This document shows, piece by piece, positions 14,797-16,689 of a stretch of 16,689 nucleotides of DNA; position 1 is the first letter of the stretch, and the number at the start of each line of letters is the position of its first letter. Both the position numbers and the translations under genes were made by a program. The notes under the pieces were generated by a model that was not told the origin of the DNA, made no database searches, and saw nothing but the letters and a program-made list of their open reading frames with translations. The DNA is from Actinomycetota bacterium (GTDB lineage: Bacteria; Actinomycetota; UBA4738). The stretch is taken from NCBI GenBank assembly GCA_005888465.1, contig VAYJ01000034.1:1-16689 (forward strand), in the 5' to 3' direction.

Positions 14797-15467
14797 AGCT
14801 CTTCGTGGACTCGGCGAACCTGGCGGAGATCGAGGAGTCGCTCGCGCGCGGCTTCGTGGCGGGCATCACCACCAACCCTTCGATCCTGGCGAAGGAGGAG
14901 CGGACCGACTTCACGGAGCACATCCACAAGATCATCGGCCTGATCCGCCGCTTCGGGCGCGAGGTGCCGCTGTCCGTCGAGGTGTTCGTGGACGATCCCG
15001 CGGAGATGCTCGATCAGGCCCTCAAGTTCGTCTCGGCTTTCCGCTACCCCATGCTCAGCGTCAAGGTGCCCATAGGCTGGGGGGAGCTCAAGGTGGTGGC
15101 CGAGCTCCGCAAGCGCGACATCATGGTCAACTGCACCTGCTGCATGTCCTTCAACCAAGCGTACATGGCGGCGCTGGCGGGGGCCAACTTCGTGAGCCTG
15201 TTCTACGGTCGCATCAAGGACATCGGGTACGACGCCCGGTCCGTGGTGGAGCAGACGGCGCGGGCCTTTCGCGAGGGCGGCATTCGGTCGGAGATCATCG
15301 TGGGTAGCATCCGCCACATCGCCGACGTCAACGAGGCCCTCGGCGCCGGCGCCCACATCGTCACGGTGCCGCCCAAGTTCTTCCCGGCGCTCACCCAGCA
15401 CCCGAAGACCACGGAGGCCGTGGACCAGTTCCTCGGCGACTTCCGCAAGTGGAGCGAGCAGGCGTAG
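14793..15467 (+). CDS. Small (TalC/FSA-family) transaldolase
   Basis: 224 residues from ATG 14793, preceded by GAGAGGAGAG, one of the best ribosome binding sites in the window. The start MKLFVDSANLAEIEE and GITTNPSILAKE are diagnostic of the small transaldolase family. The Schiff-base lysine is K91 in SVKVPIG. Two residues bear on function. E63 (SVEVFVDD) occupies the place where true transaldolases carry Glu and fructose-6-phosphate aldolase carries Gln; F137 (VSLFYGRI) occupies the place that is Phe in transaldolases and Tyr in FSA. Both favour transaldolase activity, that is fructose 6-phosphate plus erythrose 4-phosphate giving sedoheptulose 7-phosphate. This is the substrate of the GmhA-like enzyme two genes upstream, so the gene probably secures precursor for heptose synthesis. 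The substrate assignment is from recalled alignments. Confidence 0.87.
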   Translation: MKLFVDSANLAEIEESLARGFVAGITTNPSILAKEERTDFTEHIHKIIGLIRRFGREVPLSVEVFVDDPAEMLDQALKFVSAFRYPMLSVKVPIGWGELKVVAELRKRDIMVNCTCCMSFNQAYMAALAGANFVSLFYGRIKDIGYDARSVVEQTARAFREGGIRSEIIVGSIRHIADVNEALGAGAHIVTVPPKFFPALTQHPKTTEAVDQFLGDFRKWSEQA

Positions 15468-15479
15468 GACGCGCCCGGG

Positions 15480-16019
15480 GTGAAGGGTCTCCTCCTCGCC
15501 GCCGCCAGCTCGCTGCTCTGCGTGGCCGCCGTCACCGTTGTCTTCCGCATCGTCGATGTCCGCCGCCGGGCCGCCGCGATGCTGCGGATCTTCCTGGCTA
15601 CGATCCCGCTCTATGTCGCGGCCTACGCCCTGACGCCGGCCGATCTCTGGCTCCTGCCCGAGCGGCTCGTCGAGCCACGCGCCTTCCTGTGCGGCGTCTT
15701 CGGCCTCTTCGTCCACGCCGCGCTCTTCTTCGGGGGATGGCTGCAGGTCTACAACCTGGCCGAGCGAGGGTTCTCGCTGCGCATCCTGATCGACATCGAC
15801 GAGTCTCCCGGCCGCGCGCTCTCGCCTGAGGAGGAAGAGGCCGGCTACGGCGGCGGGCTCGGCATGGGGTGGATGCTCGACAAGAGGATCGAGGGGCTCC
15901 TGTCCACCCGTCTGATGGTGGAGCGCGACGGCTCCCTCCTGGCCACCCACAAGGGCGTGCGCGTCGCGCGCCTGTTCGGCGGGCTCCGCGCATTCCTGCA
16001 GATCGACACGCCGCAGTGA
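15480..16019 (+). CDS. Hypothetical membrane protein, three TM helices plus winged-helix-like tail (paralogue A)
   Basis: 179 residues from GTG 15480, 12 nt after the transaldolase stop. I do not recognise a named family. There are three likely membrane helices at about residues 4-24, 34-51 and 68-92, then a soluble tail of about 85 residues. The tail contains an acidic linker (SPEEEEAGYGGG) and the pattern LDKRIEGLL...ERDGSLLATHKGVRVARLF. The helix, helix and DG-hairpin followed by T-KG resembles a small winged-helix fold. The same architecture and pattern recur in the next gene. No catalytic motif is visible. Position at the end of the operon suggests a membrane-associated assembly or regulatory role, but this is conjecture. 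The frame matches the compact gene spacing and ends in a GTGA overlap. Confidence 0.7.
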   Translation: MKGLLLAAASSLLCVAAVTVVFRIVDVRRRAAAMLRIFLATIPLYVAAYALTPADLWLLPERLVEPRAFLCGVFGLFVHAALFFGGWLQVYNLAERGFSLRILIDIDESPGRALSPEEEEAGYGGGLGMGWMLDKRIEGLLSTRLMVERDGSLLATHKGVRVARLFGGLRAFLQIDTPQ

Positions 16020-16516
16020 ATCCCGACGCGCTCGGCACGGCCCTCCGCGCGGGCGCGGCGTGGACCGCAGCGGCCGTGATCGGGCACTTCGTGATCTTTC
16101 ATTTCGCGCGTGTCGAGCACCGAGCCCGTACCGTGACGCTGCTGTTCACGCTGGCCGCCCTCGCCGCCCTGTGGACGGGCCTGCTCCTCGACGTCGACCG
16201 GTGGCGGGCGGTTTACGGTGTGGTCGTGGTCGGATGCAGCTTCCTGCTCTACATGCCCTTCTACTACACCGTGGCGGCCTCTCAGTCCGTCCAGCTCGTG
16301 ATCGAGGTCCGCGCGGCGCCCCACGGCCTATCCCGGGAGCAGATCCGGCGTCGCTACCCGGTGCAAGAGACACTGGCCGGGCGCCTCGAGACCCTGGCCT
16401 GGGCGGGGTATATCGTCGGAGTGGACGGCCGCTTTGCGCTGACCTTCAAGGGACGGCTCGTCTGCTTACCCTTCAGGGCGGTCAAGAAGCTCTGGCGACT
16501 CGGTGCAGGGGGTTAG
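16016..16516 (+). CDS. Hypothetical membrane protein, three TM helices plus winged-helix-like tail (paralogue B)
   Basis: 166 residues from GTG 16016, which overlaps the previous TGA; earlier in-frame starts would sit inside the upstream gene. Three likely membrane helices lie at about residues 12-29, 36-55 and 62-88, followed by a basic cytoplasmic-type tail: LSREQIRRRYPVQETL, then AGRLETLAWAGYIVGVDG and LTFKGRLVCLPF. Its tail aligns by eye with that of paralogue A (R-(I/L)-E-x-L ... DG ... T-x-KG ... F), and both have a (L)S-x-E segment just before. I recognise no named family and see no enzymatic motif. This is the last gene of the operon; the following 75 nt hold an inverted repeat and a promoter-like sequence. 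Confidence 0.7.
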   Translation: MNPDALGTALRAGAAWTAAAVIGHFVIFHFARVEHRARTVTLLFTLAALAALWTGLLLDVDRWRAVYGVVVVGCSFLLYMPFYYTVAASQSVQLVIEVRAAPHGLSREQIRRRYPVQETLAGRLETLAWAGYIVGVDGRFALTFKGRLVCLPFRAVKKLWRLGAGG

Positions 16517-16521
16517 GGAAA

Positions 16522-16540
16522 TTGGGCCGAATTTGCCCAA
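16522..16540 (+). repeat. Perfect inverted repeat after the operon
   Basis: TTGGGC (16522-16527) and GCCCAA (16535-16540) are perfect reverse complements separated by a 7-nt loop. The element lies 5 nt after the last stop codon of the operon. No T tract follows (GTCCC comes next), so it is either a Rho-assisted transcript end or a protein-binding site. Its right arm overlaps the candidate -35 box at 16533-16538. Confidence 0.55.
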
Positions 16541-16561
16541 GTCCCTGAAAGTCCGTATGAT
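16533..16561 (+). promoter_or_regulatory. Candidate sigma70-type promoter for the CBS-domain gene
   Basis: TTGCCC (16533-16538; 4 of 6 to the consensus) is followed by a 17-nt spacer and TATGAT (16556-16561; 5 of 6). It is correctly oriented and ends about 30 nt before the next start, giving a leader of roughly 24 nt. The -35 lies in the right half of the inverted repeat, so a bound repressor there would block it. Confidence 0.45.
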
Positions 16562-16591
16562 TAAGGACCTCCACATGGCGGAGCTGCCTCG

Positions 16592-16689
16592 GTGAACCCC
16601 AATATGGTGATGAGCCCCCGGGCTTCGCTCCGCGAGGCACTCGAGGCGATCACCAAGAACGGCCGGCAGGCTGTTCTCGTGGCCGACGC
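16592..16689 (+). CDS. CBS-domain protein, probably a sugar-phosphate nucleotidyltransferase (5' end only)
   Basis: Only about 32 codons are visible before the window ends. The frame from GTG 16592 (alternative ATGs at 16604 and 16610) reads SPRASLREALEAITKNGRQAVLVAD, which fits the first strand-helix-strand of a CBS domain. In glycan loci such a start often belongs to a CBS plus NTP-transferase fusion, such as PtmE-like or mannose-1-phosphate guanylyltransferase-like proteins that charge a sugar phosphate with a nucleotide. A GCGGAG sequence 9-10 nt upstream could serve as Shine-Dalgarno for the GTG. The gene has its own candidate promoter, so it probably begins a new transcript. The nucleotidyltransferase identity is inferred from context because the catalytic domain is outside the window; IMPDH-like or other CBS proteins are not excluded. 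Confidence 0.5.
   Translation, partial: MNPNMVMSPRASLREALEAITKNGRQAVLVAD

Noticed and set aside
14523..15950. 475-codon open frame on the - strand
   Set aside because: It lies antisense to gmhB, the transaldolase and membrane protein genes that carry clear motifs; its His/Glu/Arg-rich composition is typical of a shadow frame in GC-rich DNA.
16575..16595. Six-codon leader peptide (ATG 16575 to TGA 16593-16595) overlapping the GTG start of the CBS-domain gene
   Set aside because: No convincing Shine-Dalgarno in front of the ATG and no regulatory codon run; its GCGGAG more plausibly serves as the RBS for GTG 16592.
1..16689. CRISPR arrays, insertion sequences, tRNA/rRNA genes, phage genes
   Set aside because: No direct-repeat arrays, transposase-like frames, terminal inverted repeats or structural RNA signatures were seen on reading the window.

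Overview
The window is high-GC, densely packed bacterial DNA with genes on the + strand only. It is a carbohydrate (surface glycan / nucleotide-sugar) biosynthesis locus. GTG and TTG starts are common and most neighbouring genes overlap by 1-11 nt. Gene content and base composition fit an uncultured Gram-negative-type lineage (Rokubacteria/Methylomirabilota-like is my guess, not shown by the sequence). There are no mobile elements, tRNAs, rRNAs or CRISPR arrays.

Layout. (1) 1-2072: the 3' end of a NeuC/LegG-type UDP-GlcNAc 2-epimerase, coupled by ATGA to an ArnT/PMT-like GT-C membrane glycosyltransferase. (2) 2073-2176: an intergenic gap with a strong sigma70-type promoter (TTGTGA-16-TATAAT). 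(3) 2177-16516: sixteen genes with no gap above 12 nt, apparently one transcript. In order: two DegT/StrS-family PLP sugar aminotransferases, the alpha and beta subunits of a TPP-dependent 2-oxoacid dehydrogenase E1, a GT2 glycosyltransferase, two extended SDR epimerases/dehydratases, a cytidylyltransferase-PfkB kinase fusion (HldE-like with reversed domain order), a Gfo/Idh/MocA oxidoreductase, a UDP-glucose dehydrogenase-like protein without the catalytic Cys, a classical SDR broken by a small deletion/frameshift, a GmhA-like isomerase, a GmhB-like phosphatase, a small transaldolase, and two paralogous membrane proteins with winged-helix-like tails. (4) 16517-16591: an inverted repeat and a second candidate promoter, leading into the start of a CBS-domain protein that runs off the window (16592-16689).

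How the genes may work together (inference). The transaldolase supplies sedoheptulose 7-phosphate. The GmhA-like isomerase, the kinase domain, the GmhB-like phosphatase and the nucleotidyltransferase domain then make an NDP-activated heptose. The SDRs, the Gfo/Idh oxidoreductase, the Cys-less dehydrogenase and the two aminotransferases could convert an NDP-sugar into oxidised/aminated derivatives. The E1 pair, present without E2 or E3, could add a two-carbon (acetyl-type) branch to a keto-sugar, as proposed for AviB1/AviB2 in avilamycin. The GT2 and GT-C enzymes would transfer products to a lipid carrier or glycan. The combination suggests an unusual branched and/or amino heptose; the structure cannot be read from sequence.
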